A stretch of 64,000 bases of DNA, from positions 36,774-100,773 of the forward strand of contig NZ_LUKF01000001.1 of NCBI RefSeq assembly GCF_001592755.1, given 5' to 3'. Each line of letters starts with the position of its first letter. Within the stretch, counting starts at the first letter, position 1. The notes beneath the pieces were generated by a model. The model saw nothing but the letters and a program-made list of their open reading frames with translations, did not search any database and was not told the DNA's origin. The stretch is from Bdellovibrio bacteriovorus. GTDB taxonomy: Bacteria; Bdellovibrionota; Bdellovibrionia; Bdellovibrionales; Bdellovibrionaceae. A program made the translations under genes and the position numbers. Shown piece by piece: positions 19,313-29,320 of this stretch.

Positions 19313-19744
19313 CTAGATAACTACTGTTGAGTCGATGTTCGTGAACACATTTTCTTTCAATGCGTTCTTATCCATCACCGTCACAACGGTATTATTCTTC
19401 ACGCTGACGATCAGTGCCGAGTCATTCATTAACACTAATGAATCCTTGGAACCTTTCGCCGCCGCTCTCGAGATCGCGTCTTGCAGCTTCGTGATGTCCT
19501 CAGGTGAATAACTAATCCCCCGAGTTCTCATGCGCTCAATCGCGTGATTCGAGAACTTCACTCCTTCAGCAGCCTTGGCAAGGCCTTGAGGATTTACTTG
19601 TCCAACATTCTGAGGCGTTACGCCCGAGATGTTGTTCAAGGTGTCCTTGAAGGAAGGTCCCTTACCCAAGTCAGGTTGTTTTATTTTCCCTGGCTGGCTC
19701 GGAACAAGTTGGTCGAATGTTTGTATCTTCTTTAAATCTACCAT
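19313..19744 (-). CDS. Flagellar operon protein (TIGR02530-like)
   Basis: A 143-residue protein between flgD and flgE, a position occupied by the small 'flagellar operon protein' family I remember as TIGR02530. The conserved core is FSNHAIERMRTRGISYSPED followed by a helix, then SLVLMNDSALIVSVKNNTVVTVMD, which fits that family. Its biochemical role is not known; a hook-assembly helper is inferred from location. Start and flgD stop overlap (TAATG). Confidence 0.85.
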   Translation of the reverse strand: MVDLKKIQTFDQLVPSQPGKIKQPDLGKGPSFKDTLNNISGVTPQNVGQVNPQGLAKAAEGVKFSNHAIERMRTRGISYSPEDITKLQDAISRAAAKGSKDSLVLMNDSALIVSVKNNTVVTVMDKNALKENVFTNIDSTVVI

Positions 19745-20748
19745 TACTTCGCTGTCTCCTTAGCGATCTTCTCCATCATGTCGCGGGACAAACCCACATT
19801 CTTCATGATATTCGATTTTGCCGTAGGAGCGCTAGCAGTGGAAGATGTTTGTTGAACAACATTCCCCTCTTTTTCAGTTTGTCCTAGGGCATCATCTTTC
19901 TTCAAGTCTAGGTTTGTAACATCATTTATTTTCTGGTCGTTGCTCATAAGACGAGGGTCTGTGATCTTCTTCACGTCAGAGAAACGAATCGCCTGATTTC
20001 CCACGTGAAGAACAGGGCCTTCTGGTGAATAACTCACGCCTGTGATCATTCCTTCGAAGTCTGTTTTCAATCCCATTTTTTTACCATCGCCTGTTTTTGC
20101 TTCTGCGATGAATTGATATTCTCCCGGAGGAGCTTTCATTGCTTTTTCATCCTCACCGTTCCAAGTCAGTTTGTTTTCGCCTGGCTTCAAACCTTTGAGG
20201 TTGTATGAACGAACAATGTTTCCTTCGGCATCACGAACTTTCACACTTACTTCCGCCGCTTCCATTGGAAGATTGAATTTGAAATCGTGCTCTTTATCAT
20301 TCACGCCACGAACAACTTTTGAAGAATCACCTGACACGGCTTTACCGATCAAGTTCAACGCTTGGAAACTTTCTGTTGGTTTCTGTCCGTTTTTCAATTC
20401 TTCCAATGTTCTGTTCATGTTCTGCATTTGCTCGAGAGACGAGAAGTTCGCAAGCTGTGCCGCCATCTCGTGACTCTTCATTGGATTCGTCGGATCTTGG
20501 TTTTTCATTTGCGTCAGCATCAACTTGAAGAAAGCATCTTTATCCAAGTTGGGATTTCCCGTCGTGCGGGCTTTTTTCGCCGGATCCGTCCAATTGGCAT
20601 CAACGATTTTATTTAAAACTTCGCCGACGTTTTCGCCGCCAAGTTTATCTTTATCGAGAGCACTGACGTTAGAAGCACCTACGTTTTCGGCTTTCGTTGT
20701 TGTTGCGCCGAATGCGTTGACTCCTAGTTTGGTACTCATGACTGCCAT
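19744..20748 (-). CDS. flgD: Flagellar hook-assembly scaffold FlgD
   Basis: Caps the growing hook and guides FlgE assembly, then leaves the structure. The 334-residue protein has the FlgD N-terminal motif DKDAFFKLMLTQMKNQDPTNP at about residues 70-90 (first part LDKDAFFKLMLTQMKNQ), SLEQMQNMNRTLEEL, and the C-terminal FlgD Ig/Tudor domains (GEYQFIAEA). It is longer than the E. coli protein (about 230) because of extra N- and C-terminal tails rich in polar residues. AAGGAG lies 6 bases before the ATG. Confidence 0.9.
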   Translation of the reverse strand: MAVMSTKLGVNAFGATTTKAENVGASNVSALDKDKLGGENVGEVLNKIVDANWTDPAKKARTTGNPNLDKDAFFKLMLTQMKNQDPTNPMKSHEMAAQLANFSSLEQMQNMNRTLEELKNGQKPTESFQALNLIGKAVSGDSSKVVRGVNDKEHDFKFNLPMEAAEVSVKVRDAEGNIVRSYNLKGLKPGENKLTWNGEDEKAMKAPPGEYQFIAEAKTGDGKKMGLKTDFEGMITGVSYSPEGPVLHVGNQAIRFSDVKKITDPRLMSNDQKINDVTNLDLKKDDALGQTEKEGNVVQQTSSTASAPTAKSNIMKNVGLSRDMMEKIAKETAK

Positions 20749-20827
20749 TGAGGTCTCCTTCTAAAAAGTTTCTTGCTGCTTCAGCTTACGCGCCTGCTCG
20801 GCGCTTCAGCTCTGCGGGCTCACGCCC

Positions 20828-22681
20828 TTACGCTACAAGATTTAATCCACTGCCTTTGCCTTCAACTTTTCGGGAACTTCGAGCAGTGCTGGAAGTTTCG
20901 ATGGGTTGAAGTGGATCGCGATTGCGCATTCCGTAACCTTTTAAGTTCGGCATTTCAGAGTAACCTTCACGACGTCCTTGAGAACCGAAGTTTTCGTTGA
21001 ACTGGTTCCAGAACTGGCGAGCTTGATCACGCTGCTGGTTGCCGTTGTTATTGGTTTGGTTTTGCATCGCTGTATCCGCAGACGTTGAATTCACAACATC
21101 CACCTTTACATTTTCCATTGAGAGCTTGTGAGCAGCAAGACTGGTTTTCAGTTCAGCTAGACTAGACTCAATCGCCTTCTTAGCCTCTTGAGTATCTGCT
21201 GACATCTGCATGTTCACTTTACCGTCTTGAAGCATCACTTTCAGATGAATCGTTCCCATGCCCTCAGGGGTCATTTGAACTTTCATCTCGCCGCCACCTT
21301 TTTTAATAAGATATTGGGCTTGATTCATGAGCTGCTTCACCGCGGCTTCGTTCTCGGCTTGATTGACGGGCGTTGGCGTTGCGGCCGCAGCTACTGGCGT
21401 TGCTTGAGGCAGACCCAATGCTTCACCCTTGATCGGCTGAGCATGAACCGCTTCAAGACCGGAAAGGCTGGATTGGAAATCCGCACTTTTCGTCGTCAGC
21501 TTCGTCAATGCACTTTCTTTCTCTGAGGACATTCCCTGTTGCGCCAGATTCTGAGAATTCTGTTGCATCATTTGTCCCTGAGATTGGTTTTGGAAGAATT
21601 CCTGATTCGCCATCTTGGCATTTGCCTGCGGAACTTGTCCGGCAAGCAGTGCTTGAGGCTTTTCAAGTTTAGGAGCTTGCGCCACTTGTTGGAACTCATT
21701 CGTCAACTCTGGAACTTGTTCCGCTGCAGACTGTCCCTCTGCGCCTTGAGCTTTCGCCGCTGCTTGTTTTGCCGCGAGTGCCGCCAACAAGGCCGGAGAC
21801 ATCGTCTCGCTCATTTGGCCTTTTAAGTGCGGTGGCAATTCAGGCAATGGCTTTGCGTTGGCCGGAGCTTCAGGCATTTCCATCGCCGGCGGCGCTTCCA
21901 TTGGAACTTCCTGCTCTAACGCCGCTGACATGGACTCTTCATCTATGTTCAGGTTTTGCGCTAAAGCCGCATCCAAGGATGGCATTGCCGTTGGCGGAGT
22001 TTGCTGCTCTGGAGTCGTCCAAAACTTTTTATTCATGCGATCTACGGAAGCGGTCAAAGCATCTTGCTTGCCTTGAGCATTCGCCACACGCATTTGCATA
22101 TTCTGTTGAGTCATACCAGCGCCACCCGTCACCATTTCTGGTGTCGGCTTTTGTTGTTGCTGTGTTGGCATCTGACTGAGTTGTACAAGCAAAGCGGCAT
22201 ACATCGCCTGCGCTTTTTCAGCGTCTGCTTCACTTAAACCCAATTGATCAATCACAGCATCCGCTGTTACCTCGGGAGATTGTGTAAGTTGCTTGTCGTC
22301 CAGCTGGGCCATCGCCTCCACAAGTCGTGTGGGAGGGATTTGGAATTCACTCTCGAATGAGTCCATGAACTCTTGAATTGCCTGCTGTCGAACTGCCTTC
22401 TTGGCTATCTTCCCTTCGGTTTTGTCGACCGGTTGTTCCTTCTTCGCTTCGGCCTTGGCTTGCGGAGGTTCTTTTTCCTCTTTCTGCCGCGTTTCCTTCT
22501 GCGGTGACTCTTTCACTTCCTTCGATTCTTTCGGGCTCTTTGCAGACATCTTGTCTTCGAGGGCCTTGCCGAATGAAGATTCGGAGCCGGAACCTTTGAA
22601 GTCTTTATCCACCGTTCTTTCCGGTTGAGACCTCAAATCGGTCGCACCCACCATAGGGGGTCCGACGATACTTTGTAACAA
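20828..22681 (-). CDS. fliK: Flagellar hook-length control protein FliK
   Basis: Measures hook length and switches export specificity. The 617-residue protein has the usual long, low-complexity N-terminal two-thirds (rich in Gln, Ala, Pro, Lys, including KESKEVKESPQKE), and the conserved C-terminal FliK domain (about 455-535) with VQMTPEGMGTIHLKVMLQDG and ADTQEAKKAIESSLAELK. The start is a TTG at 22681 preceded by a strong aaggaggaagg. It lies between the motE-like gene and flgD, as expected for this operon. Confidence 0.88.
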   Translation of the reverse strand: MLQSIVGPPMVGATDLRSQPERTVDKDFKGSGSESSFGKALEDKMSAKSPKESKEVKESPQKETRQKEEKEPPQAKAEAKKEQPVDKTEGKIAKKAVRQQAIQEFMDSFESEFQIPPTRLVEAMAQLDDKQLTQSPEVTADAVIDQLGLSEADAEKAQAMYAALLVQLSQMPTQQQQKPTPEMVTGGAGMTQQNMQMRVANAQGKQDALTASVDRMNKKFWTTPEQQTPPTAMPSLDAALAQNLNIDEESMSAALEQEVPMEAPPAMEMPEAPANAKPLPELPPHLKGQMSETMSPALLAALAAKQAAAKAQGAEGQSAAEQVPELTNEFQQVAQAPKLEKPQALLAGQVPQANAKMANQEFFQNQSQGQMMQQNSQNLAQQGMSSEKESALTKLTTKSADFQSSLSGLEAVHAQPIKGEALGLPQATPVAAAATPTPVNQAENEAAVKQLMNQAQYLIKKGGGEMKVQMTPEGMGTIHLKVMLQDGKVNMQMSADTQEAKKAIESSLAELKTSLAAHKLSMENVKVDVVNSTSADTAMQNQTNNNGNQQRDQARQFWNQFNENFGSQGRREGYSEMPNLKGYGMRNRDPLQPIETSSTARSSRKVEGKGSGLNLVA

Positions 22682-22711
22682 ACCTTCCTCCTTCCTTGGA
22701 AAAAGTTTTAT

Positions 22712-23524
22712 TTATTTTGCGTCGCTTGCGGGACGTCTTTTATATCCAGCGAACATCTCAGACAGAACCTGAGCCTTCTCTGGTTTTAACAAATTCATAA
22801 TATCAGCAGCGTTCTTCTTTTTCATACGACCAAGTATTTCAATTGCCAAATCCTCGTCCATTGTCTCAAAGACTTTGGCCGCTTGTGGCGCTTTCATATT
22901 GGTGTACATCTGTACCAAGGTATCGACCTTCTGGTCGTCAGCCTTGACCCGTTCTTCAAGGATGCCGGAGATCTTCGCGCGCATTTCCTCAAGATCTTTC
23001 AAACGCTTTTCTAATTCCACCTTCTGCACTTGAAGCTCCCCTTCCATACGGTTGAGTTCTTCTTCACGTGCATCGAGTTCTTTTTTTCTTTCATTCAATT
23101 TTTGCAAATGATCAATTTCAACACTGCTCATCGAAGCCGCTGCGGGAGCCGCTTCTGCCGGCTTGTCTGCAGGTGCTGCGGGAGCAGAAACTTTCGGCGC
23201 TTCTTCCGCATAAGCTTGACCGGTCATTTGAAATTCAACGCGCTTAATGATTCTTTCAACTTCTTCGTGATTTTGGAATCCCCAGATCGCCACCATCAAA
23301 CCCATAAAGGAAACGCCCACCATCTTCCAAGGAATCGTGGCCTTTTTCTTTCTTTTAGGTTGAGACATTTTCATACGACGGCGAAGTTGTTGTTCAACGT
23401 CTTCCGATGCAAGATCCAAATGCAATTTTGTCGCTGCAGGTTTTTTATTGAATTTCATTCCACCTTGCTGTTGATCGGCGACTTTGCGTGCATTTTGGAA
23501 AAATTGATCGTATCCGTTTTTCAT
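22712..23524 (-). CDS. MotE/YlxF-like flagellar protein with MgtE-N-like domain
   Basis: A 270-residue inner-membrane protein. A basic cytoplasmic N-terminus is followed by one membrane helix (about 66-84), an Ala/Pro-rich linker, a long coiled coil (about 130-200; LNERKKELDAREEEL), and a C-terminal domain (about 205-265; MYTNMKAPQAAKVFETMDED, then EILGRMKKKNAADIMNL) like the N-terminal domain of MgtE and FliG-type helices. This layout matches MotE/YlxF, which lies next to fliJ or fliK in many flagellar operons and in some bacteria helps motility as a periplasmic chaperone for MotC. The exact function here is unknown. Confidence 0.8.
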   Translation of the reverse strand: MKNGYDQFFQNARKVADQQQGGMKFNKKPAATKLHLDLASEDVEQQLRRRMKMSQPKRKKKATIPWKMVGVSFMGLMVAIWGFQNHEEVERIIKRVEFQMTGQAYAEEAPKVSAPAAPADKPAEAAPAAASMSSVEIDHLQKLNERKKELDAREEELNRMEGELQVQKVELEKRLKDLEEMRAKISGILEERVKADDQKVDTLVQMYTNMKAPQAAKVFETMDEDLAIEILGRMKKKNAADIMNLLKPEKAQVLSEMFAGYKRRPASDAK

Positions 23525-23527
23525 TCT

Positions 23528-23977
23528 TTAGGATTCCTTCACCGCTTTAAAGCGCAGGATGCTTTGTTCATCCATGTCTTTTTGGTCTTGTGCGAGTCGG
23601 CCAAGTCGATATTCTTCGAACTTGTTTTCACGCATCTTCTCCATAATTTTATATTCCTGGGCGGCTTGTCGCAAAATCTCTCTTTTGGCCTCGACCAATT
23701 TTTCGATTTCTTGAACTTTTTGCTTTTGGCGCTGGATGCGGATTTGCTGGCCTTTTAAGAACTCATGAATCTGCGAAAGAGCTGGACCTTGGGCCCCACC
23801 CTGATGCGCTAAGGCTCCTGCTTGCGCATGGGCGCCTGTGACTTGCTCGCTCATCTGCTCAAGAAGCTCGTTTTCTTTATTTAAAAGAAGCATGGCCTCC
23901 TGGAAGTCCTTCTGGGCCAGGTTTTCTTTAATCTTGCGATGCTCTAAGACTTTTTGGAGTGGAAATTTAAACTTCAT
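23528..23977 (-). CDS. fliJ: Flagellar export protein FliJ
   Basis: Small helical component of the flagellar export apparatus that escorts chaperone-substrate complexes and activates the ATPase FliI. The 149-residue protein is almost entirely predicted alpha helix/coiled coil, starting KFKFPLQKVLEHRKIKENLA, a typical FliJ start. Sequence conservation in this family is low, so the call relies on size, coiled coil and position directly after fliI. Confidence 0.87.
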   Translation of the reverse strand: MKFKFPLQKVLEHRKIKENLAQKDFQEAMLLLNKENELLEQMSEQVTGAHAQAGALAHQGGAQGPALSQIHEFLKGQQIRIQRQKQKVQEIEKLVEAKREILRQAAQEYKIMEKMRENKFEEYRLGRLAQDQKDMDEQSILRFKAVKES

Positions 23978-24026
23978 GTTTGCTTACTCCAGCTCGGGCC
24001 TCCGGCCCTGGCTTTATACGTCACGC

Positions 24027-25355
24027 TTAAGCGTTCATTAGGATTTGCTGCATTTGACGGACGGTCTGGGTGAAGTTTGTGGGGTCTTCGACTCTTTGTT
24101 TTAAGAAGTCATTCACCGCATCGATCACTTTCACCGCTTTATCAATCTTTGGATTTGATCCTGGCTTATAAGCGCCGATGTTAATCAAATCCTCGGCGTC
24201 TTTATAGATCGCCAAAGTTTCTCTGAGCTTTTGCGCGAGCTTCGCGTGTTCTGGCGAAGAAACCGCACGCATCACCCGACTTGCACTTTGCATAATATCA
24301 ATCGCCGGGAAGTGGCCTTTTTGCGCCAAAGCACGGCTTAGAACAATATGTCCGTCGACGATAGAACGAACAGAATCCCCGATAGGATCATTCATATCGT
24401 CCCCTTCAACAAGGGTTGTATAAAAACCTGTGATACTGCCTTCTCCTTCAAAGGAACCTGCGCGCTCTAAAAGTTTTGGCAAGGTCGCAAACACACTGGG
24501 CGTATAACCTTTTTGTGAAGGTGGTTCACCCGTGCTAAGACCAATTTCACGTTGTGCCATCGCAAAACGCGTCACCGAATCCATCATCAGAAGAACGTTT
24601 TTACCTTGAGAACAGAAATACTCTGCCAAGGCCGTTGCGACATAAGCACCACGCATACGAAGCAGCGGGCTTTGGTCACTGGTCACACAGACAACAACCG
24701 AACGAGCCATGCCCTGCGGTCCCAAATCGTGTTCGATGAATTCACGAACCTCACGGCCCCGTTCACCGATCATCGCGATCACATTCACGTCGGCATTGGT
24801 GTTACGAGCCATCATCCCCAAAAGGACGGACTTACCCACACCAGAACCTGCCATAATAGCGACACGCTGGCCCAGGCCCGCGGTTAATGCGCCATTGATA
24901 GCACGAATACCCAAGTCAATAGGTTCGCGAATAGGGCGACGATCCAAAGGATTTCGCACTTCACTGTAAAGAGGAATTTCACGGAAATTTTCAACTTCGC
25001 CCTTGTCATCCAAAGGACGACCCAAGCCATCCACCACACGGCCTAAAAGTTCATCGCCGGCGCGAACGGTGGCAATCTGGCGAGCTAAGATGATCTTAGA
25101 ACCCAAAGCCACGCCACGCATGTCATTTAAGGCCATCATAAGAACATGCTTGTCTTTAAAACCAACGACCTCTGCCAGGAAAGACTTATCCATTCCTGAA
25201 GGGATGATTTGCACGATACTTCCGACACTGGCACCTGGAAGATAACCCTTGATGAGCATGCCATTTACTTCCGTCACTTTCCCGCTATCGCGAGTTAAGT
25301 GGATGGAGCTGATGACATCAGAGTACTTCTCCAGATTCAGTTCAAGTTCGTTCAT
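24027..25355 (-). CDS. fliI: Flagellum-specific ATPase FliI
   Basis: ATPase of the flagellar type III export apparatus, at the cytoplasmic base of the flagellum. At 442 residues it matches the family. The Walker A loop is AGSGVGKSVLLGM, Walker B is NVLLMMDSVTRFAM, and QREIGLSTGEPPSQKGYTPS is the diagnostic FliI stretch. It starts within the fliH stop. A gap of 49 bases to fliJ contains a GC-rich hairpin (gggcc-tcc-ggccc). Confidence 0.95.
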   Translation of the reverse strand: MNELELNLEKYSDVISSIHLTRDSGKVTEVNGMLIKGYLPGASVGSIVQIIPSGMDKSFLAEVVGFKDKHVLMMALNDMRGVALGSKIILARQIATVRAGDELLGRVVDGLGRPLDDKGEVENFREIPLYSEVRNPLDRRPIREPIDLGIRAINGALTAGLGQRVAIMAGSGVGKSVLLGMMARNTNADVNVIAMIGERGREVREFIEHDLGPQGMARSVVVCVTSDQSPLLRMRGAYVATALAEYFCSQGKNVLLMMDSVTRFAMAQREIGLSTGEPPSQKGYTPSVFATLPKLLERAGSFEGEGSITGFYTTLVEGDDMNDPIGDSVRSIVDGHIVLSRALAQKGHFPAIDIMQSASRVMRAVSSPEHAKLAQKLRETLAIYKDAEDLINIGAYKPGSNPKIDKAVKVIDAVNDFLKQRVEDPTNFTQTVRQMQQILMNA

Positions 25356-26185
25356 TAGCTAGCAACCTTGTCTTTAACTTTCGGCATGTTTTCAGAAAGA
25401 GCGGTCCACAATTGTTCAATACGCTGTTCGATGCGTGCATCGACTTCACCATAGTTAGTTTGAACAATACAACCGCCATCAGCGACCTCAGAACTTGGCT
25501 CAAAACGGATCCTCTTTACGAATTCCAATTCACGGCCTGATTCTTTTTTTAGTTCTTCAAGGAATTCAAATTGCCCCGGAGACACACGCACCGTGATATT
25601 TTCTTCGTCTTGAGAAAGACTGACAGCATCTTTTAGAATCTGCACCATCACTTCATTATTATTTTGAAGTTCGGTCTTTGCCAATCGTGCTGCCATATGG
25701 AAAGCCACTTTGACCAGATGAGCTTCATTGAAAGAAGCCATCTCCGTTTTCAATTCTTTGATACCGTTCAAAAGGACATCCATGGTTTCCATGCGAGAAG
25801 CAATTTCCGCAGAGACTTTTTCAAAAGCTTCTTTGCGGCCTTCTTCCAAACCAAGGCGGTAAGCTTCTTGGTAAGCACCCTCTTGAATTTCTTTTAACTT
25901 TTCAAGAGCGGCTTCTTCGACTTTTTCTTCTTCACTGACTTGCTCGACATCATCAATGCCCGTTTGCATACGGACAGCATCGTTCATGCGGAAGTCAGAA
26001 CCTTTTTTCTTTTCAGCAAGATAGTTCAAAGCCTGCTCGGGTGTGCCCAGATCAAAGCGAACGGGTACAAACTCCAGCACGGTCTTTTCAGCCACTTCCT
26101 TAGGAAGAACTGACTTCGTCTTAGCATTAAGAGAGGCGTTAGAGCTCCCTGAGCCCGAATTAGACCATTGCATCTTCTGAACCAC
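25355..26185 (-). CDS. fliH: Flagellar assembly protein FliH
   Basis: Regulates FliI and links it to the export gate. The 276-residue protein has an unstructured N-terminus, a Glu-rich coiled-coil middle (EEEKVEEAALEKLKE, AYRLGLEEGRKEAFEK) and a C-terminal FliH domain (VRVSPGQFEFLEEL, FEPSSEVADGGCIVQTNYGEVDARI). It overlaps the end of fliG by 26 bases; an alternative ATG at 26173 would remove 4 residues. Confidence 0.9.
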   Translation of the reverse strand: MVQKMQWSNSGSGSSNASLNAKTKSVLPKEVAEKTVLEFVPVRFDLGTPEQALNYLAEKKKGSDFRMNDAVRMQTGIDDVEQVSEEEKVEEAALEKLKEIQEGAYQEAYRLGLEEGRKEAFEKVSAEIASRMETMDVLLNGIKELKTEMASFNEAHLVKVAFHMAARLAKTELQNNNEVMVQILKDAVSLSQDEENITVRVSPGQFEFLEELKKESGRELEFVKRIRFEPSSEVADGGCIVQTNYGEVDARIEQRIEQLWTALSENMPKVKDKVAS

Positions 26186-27194
26186 CTCTTGCGATCAAGA
26201 TCTTTCCTTCCGCCTCTAAGCGGCGAGCCACGTTGACGATCTCTTGTTGGGCAGATTCGACGTCTGACAAACGAGAAGGTCCCATGTTCGACAAATCTTC
26301 GCGCAACATATCTGCCGCACGTTGAGAAAGATTCTTGAGGATTTTTCCACGAATCTCTTCGCTGGCTGTTTTGAGTGCCAGAAGAAGTTTTTCGTTCGGC
26401 ACTTCTTTGAGAAGCGCTTGAATACCACGGTCGTCGATTTTGACAACATCGTCGAAAACGAACATGAGCTTGCGGATCTCTTCGGCAAGAAGAGGATCTT
26501 TTTCTTCCAAGCGGGACATGATCGCTGTCTCGGTATTCTTGTCCATAACGTTGAGCATTTCGGCCACCGGCTGAACACCACCCAAAGCAGCTTGTTCGAC
26601 TGTTGCCGTATTGGACAATTGGTTTTTCAAAACTTTATCGATTTCAGAAATCAATTCTGGATCCACGTGTTCCAAGTTCGCCATACGCAGAACCACTTCG
26701 GCTTGAAGAGCTTCTGGAAGACGTTTTAGAACCTCACCTTTTTTCTCCGGCTCTAGATGCGCCAAGATCACGGCGACCGTCTGAGGATGTTCGTTCACTA
26801 AGAACGTCGCTAAAGATTTCGCATCGACCATTTCAAGAGATTCCAAAGAACGAGAACCACCGGAAGTGATATTCAAACCACCCAGGATACCACGGGCTCT
26901 TTCTTCTCCCAAGGCATCCACGATCGTGTCTTTGGCAGAGATGCTTTCAGAGAAGATGTAATCTTCTGTTTCAGAGATCATTTCGTAGAATTCTTCCAGC
27001 ACACGCTTTGTCACGTGAACAGGAACGACGCGCAATTTACTCATCTGATTGATAAGTTTGCGAATGTCAGCATCATCCATGCGGCGAAGAAGGACTTTCA
27101 CAGCGTCTTTACCCAGATAGTTGATAAGGATTGCGGCCTTATCAAAACCTTTGAGCTGTTCATACTCGATATTATCGGCCTTATGTAATTTCAT
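26160..27194 (-). CDS. fliG: Flagellar motor switch protein FliG
   Basis: Cytoplasmic rotor protein that meets the stators and sets the direction of rotation. The 344-residue protein has the three FliG domains: N-terminal FliF-binding (1-100), the middle with the EHPQTVAVILAHL motif at about 130-142, and the C-terminal with the charged torque helix (KIDDRGIQALLKEVPNEKLL) and GPSRLSDVESAQQEIV. Its start overlaps the last base(s) of fliF. Confidence 0.95.
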   Translation of the reverse strand: MKLHKADNIEYEQLKGFDKAAILINYLGKDAVKVLLRRMDDADIRKLINQMSKLRVVPVHVTKRVLEEFYEMISETEDYIFSESISAKDTIVDALGEERARGILGGLNITSGGSRSLESLEMVDAKSLATFLVNEHPQTVAVILAHLEPEKKGEVLKRLPEALQAEVVLRMANLEHVDPELISEIDKVLKNQLSNTATVEQAALGGVQPVAEMLNVMDKNTETAIMSRLEEKDPLLAEEIRKLMFVFDDVVKIDDRGIQALLKEVPNEKLLLALKTASEEIRGKILKNLSQRAADMLREDLSNMGPSRLSDVESAQQEIVNVARRLEAEGKILIARGGSEDAMV

Positions 27195-28843
27195 TAGCCA
27201 TCCTTCCTAACAAGCCACATACCAAAGGCATTGGCTGCTTTCTCTTCGTCTCGTGACATAGTCGCCATGATACGATCTTTGAGAAGTTCGCTTTCCGCTT
27301 TTTCTGGATCGATAGATTCCTGCAGGACAGGAAGAGCCGCCGACATACCAGGAAGCGTGTTATCCACGGATTGTAATTCTTCAAGTTCTTCAATTGTACG
27401 AGGCAACATTTCCTCCACAGAGTCTTGGAAACTGTCTGTAATCCACTGCATGAATGGACGAACCACGATAAAGAAGAAGAGAGCCAAGCTGAATCCCAAC
27501 AGCGCCCATTTAAATAAAGCGTGGATCAACTTTTTGCGTTCCAATGTTGTTAAGATCTTCTCTGCTTCAGAAAAGTCTTCCGGCTGGAACTGCATGCTTT
27601 CAATTCTGACACTGTCACCGCGAGCTGTATTGAAACCGATCGCGTTTTTAACTAAGTCTTCGTACTTTTTAAGATCTTCCGCACTGCGAGGTTGGTAAGT
27701 TGTTTCTGTCGTGCCGTCTTCTTTTGTTTTAGTAACGGCAATACCATCAACCACAACCGCCACACTGACGCGTTCTAAATTACCCGCAGCTTCACGGATG
27801 TTGCGCACAGTTTTTGGAACTTCGTAGTTTGTTGTTTTGATTTCTTTTTTAACGTCTTGTTTAAAGCCCACAGTTCCTTGATCTTCCGCACCTGGAAGAT
27901 TGGAACGAGAACCCGGAACGCCGGCAGGATTCACACGGGAACCATCTAAAGATTCCTCTTCAGATTGTTGTGAACGAATCGCCGTTTTATCTGGATCTAC
28001 TAATTCTTCGACCGAAGAAATCACACGGTGATTCAAAGTCGCATCGACTTTTGCGACGACTTTAGCGTGACCGACAACTTTAGAAAGAATGTCTTCGATA
28101 CGATTTTCAAGATCGCCTTCGATCTTTGCCTTTAAATCCAAAAGATCGTTGGAACCTGTCGTCGCGCCATTTTCCTGGCGAGTCAGAACTTTACCACGCT
28201 CATCTAGAACCGTGACTTTATCTGCATCCATACCTTCAACTGCATTCGCAACTAGGTAACGGATACCACGCACTTGTTCGGGAGCCAGTTCTTTACCCTG
28301 ATGAAGTTCAACGACAACCGAAGCTGATGCCTGGCCGCCTTCTTCAAGGAAAGTTTTTTTATTGGGCAATGCCAAGATCACTTTAGACTGCTTTACAGCG
28401 GTCAAAGTGTTGATCGCTCTCATCAATTCACCTTGAAGGGCTCTTTGGTAATTGATTTTCTGAGCGTAAGAGTTCATTCCGAAGTCTTGTTTATCAAAGA
28501 TCTCAAGACCGATGGAACCCATTTTGGGAGAACCGATTTCAGACATCAACGTCATTTGCGTTGAATGCAAAAGCTCTTTTGGAATAGCGACAGTTTTACC
28601 TTCGTCACGAAGTTGGAAAGGGATGTTCTTTTCATTCAGTTTCGCAACGATTGTAGAAACTTGTTCTGTCGGAATATTGGTGAAGAGCGGCACATAGTCT
28701 TTACCGGATGCCATGAAAAGCATCGTCAATAAAGCCACAACAGCTATGACTGTAACCGCAATGACTGAAAGTCTTTTGGTTGGCCCTAAATTCTTGAAGA
28801 ACTCTCTAAACTGGACAACCAATCCGCCAAATATTTTGTTCAA
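27194..28843 (-). CDS. fliF: Flagellar MS-ring protein FliF
   Basis: Forms the membrane ring on which the flagellum is built. The 549-residue protein has an N-terminal helix at about 24-46 (SVIAVTVIAVVALLTMLFM), the periplasmic ring-building motifs (RALQGELMRAINTL, VKQSKVILALP, then ASVVVEL), a second helix at about 435-458 (ALFKWALLGFSLALFFFIVV) and a cytoplasmic tail for FliG. It lies 43 bases after fliE and overlaps fliG. Confidence 0.95.
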   Translation of the reverse strand: MNKIFGGLVVQFREFFKNLGPTKRLSVIAVTVIAVVALLTMLFMASGKDYVPLFTNIPTEQVSTIVAKLNEKNIPFQLRDEGKTVAIPKELLHSTQMTLMSEIGSPKMGSIGLEIFDKQDFGMNSYAQKINYQRALQGELMRAINTLTAVKQSKVILALPNKKTFLEEGGQASASVVVELHQGKELAPEQVRGIRYLVANAVEGMDADKVTVLDERGKVLTRQENGATTGSNDLLDLKAKIEGDLENRIEDILSKVVGHAKVVAKVDATLNHRVISSVEELVDPDKTAIRSQQSEEESLDGSRVNPAGVPGSRSNLPGAEDQGTVGFKQDVKKEIKTTNYEVPKTVRNIREAAGNLERVSVAVVVDGIAVTKTKEDGTTETTYQPRSAEDLKKYEDLVKNAIGFNTARGDSVRIESMQFQPEDFSEAEKILTTLERKKLIHALFKWALLGFSLALFFFIVVRPFMQWITDSFQDSVEEMLPRTIEELEELQSVDNTLPGMSAALPVLQESIDPEKAESELLKDRIMATMSRDEEKAANAFGMWLVRKDG

Positions 28844-28886
28844 GGTAACCCCTCCGACCTAAAACCGAAATCCCAAATAAATAAAA

Positions 28887-29222
28887 TCAAACCTGCATCT
28901 TCATGACTTCTTGGTACGCATCAATAATCTTGTTACGTACTTGCACCATCACTTTGAGGGCGATGTCTGCTTTTTCAGCGGCGATCATGACTTCTGCGAC
29001 GTTGTCTGTTTTTCCAGTGGCCAAGTTTTGCATAGCCTTATCCGAAGACTTTTGCATCTCGTTCACACTGCTGACGGCGTCTTTCAGGGTGTCGGCGAAG
29101 CTCTTGCCAGTATCTGCTGTAGAACTCGTTGATGAAGGACCCTCGATGCTTAAAGACTTGGAGTCACGAATGACACCCGTATCGAGAAATCTGTTTGCAT
29201 TTGATACAGTAAAACCTTCCAT
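28887..29222 (-). CDS. fliE: Flagellar hook-basal body protein FliE
   Basis: Small adaptor that joins the MS ring to the proximal rod. The 111-residue protein has the FliE C-terminal signature SFADTLKDAVSSVNEMQ and VMIAAEKADIALKVMVQVRN followed by KIIDAYQEVMKMQV, typical to the last residue. It lies between flgC and fliF as in the classical flgB-flgC-fliE-fliF order. Confidence 0.93.
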   Translation of the reverse strand: MEGFTVSNANRFLDTGVIRDSKSLSIEGPSSTSSTADTGKSFADTLKDAVSSVNEMQKSSDKAMQNLATGKTDNVAEVMIAAEKADIALKVMVQVRNKIIDAYQEVMKMQV

Positions 29223-29320
29223 GGCTTCACCTTTCCTCTTACAAAAATTGTATAAAACTAAACTAAAAAAGTCCTTAAAATTTGCCCCAGTCTAGGAAAA
29301 TTCCTCCTGGGCTTTCAGTC